Assembly: GCF_014637345.1 (NCBI RefSeq)
Contig: NZ_BMEX01000013.1
Span: 1-64,000, forward strand
From: Kroppenstedtia guangzhouensis
GTDB taxonomy: Bacteria; Bacillota; Bacilli; Thermoactinomycetales; DSM-45169
Length of the DNA stretch: 64,000 nucleotides
Direction: 5' to 3'
Shown: piece by piece, positions 63,939 through 64,000 of the stretch
How the letters are laid out: each line of letters begins with the position of its first letter
How positions within the stretch are numbered: position 1 is the stretch's first letter
Made by a program: the position numbers and the translations under genes
Notes under the pieces: generated by a model
Database searches by the model: none
Told to the model about the DNA's origin: nothing
What the model saw: the letters and a program-made list of their open reading frames with translations, nothing else

Positions 63939-64000
63939 GTGATCCGTTTCACAGGGACTGTGCCGTGGCGAATGAGTACTTGGCCTATAAGGATCGGTGG
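63939..64000 (+). CDS. Possible gene start, cut by the window edge
   Basis: GTG 63939 lies five bases after AAGGGAGGGG and opens a frame to the window end (20 codons, IRFTGTVPWRMSTW...). Another frame in the last 60 bases reads DPFHRDCAVANEYLAYKDRW, which looks more protein-like but has no visible start. Which frame is real cannot be told from this fragment. Confidence 0.3.
   Translation, partial: MIRFTGTVPWRMSTWPIRIG

Overview
The window reads as chromosome of a moderately GC-rich, endospore-forming Bacillota. The evidence is a Bacillus-style purine operon (purEKBC-S-QL-FMNHD), B. subtilis-like gene order yerA-yerB-yerC ... pcrB-pcrA-ligA, a T-box in front of proS, strong AGGAGG-type ribosome sites, frequent TTG/GTG starts and TGTCGAA motifs that look like Spo0A boxes. 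The GC level, the archaeal-type prolyl-tRNA synthetase and the mix of genes suggest a member of the Thermoactinomycetaceae; that assignment is inference.

Layout. 1-150: the 3' end of a 5S rRNA and its terminator. 480-1770: a dicarboxylate/amino acid symporter. 1961-15823: a guanine-class purine riboswitch with terminator, then the complete IMP pathway (purE, K, B, C, S, Q, L, F, M, N, H, D), most genes overlapping or nearly so, with a small membrane protein between purH and purD. 15824-16753: a non-coding or decayed stretch. 16754-23004: a seven-gene surface-glycopolymer cluster (glycosyltransferase, CDP-alcohol phosphotransferase, cytidylyltransferase-like enzyme, glycerol-1-phosphate dehydrogenase, ABC-2 permease, ABC ATPase, second CDP-alcohol phosphotransferase). 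23011-24620: small minus-strand genes including a CBS-ACT (AcuB-like) protein. 24749-37140: the yerA-ligA neighbourhood, interrupted by an isochorismatase-type hydrolase, proS with its T-box, and a small membrane gene. 37450-45373: an HTH-TPR regulator, a secreted transglutaminase-like protein, an AT-rich HTH gene, an RluA-type pseudouridine synthase and a secreted lipase-like hydrolase. 45769-51334: two tandem class A penicillin-binding proteins with fibronectin-like domains and acidic tails. 51555-56625: a YkvI-type membrane protein, a nitroreductase, a divergent PlsY-like protein, a DUF2797 protein and an alpha/beta hydrolase. 56691-60483: a cobalamin riboswitch controlling btuFCD and a PduO-type adenosyltransferase. 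60535-63490: an Spx/ArsC-like protein, a pyruvate oxidase-like ThDP enzyme and an SRAP peptidase. The window ends inside a possible new gene.

Two things stand out. First, a family of roughly 120-140 bp palindromic elements recurs at least ten times, always between genes or at gene ends. Its termini form a 16 bp inverted repeat and its centre a second long hairpin. Three copies sit in the transcribed purine operon, and some copies appear to supply the stop codon of the neighbouring gene. Second, the glycopolymer cluster combines sn-glycerol-1-phosphate synthesis, a nucleotidyltransferase, two CDP-alcohol phosphotransferases and an ABC-2 exporter. That combination suggests an exported polymer or glycolipid built with glycerol-1-phosphate, the opposite stereochemistry to ordinary teichoic acid. 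One of the two phosphotransferases has arginine where the family's catalytic fourth aspartate should be.
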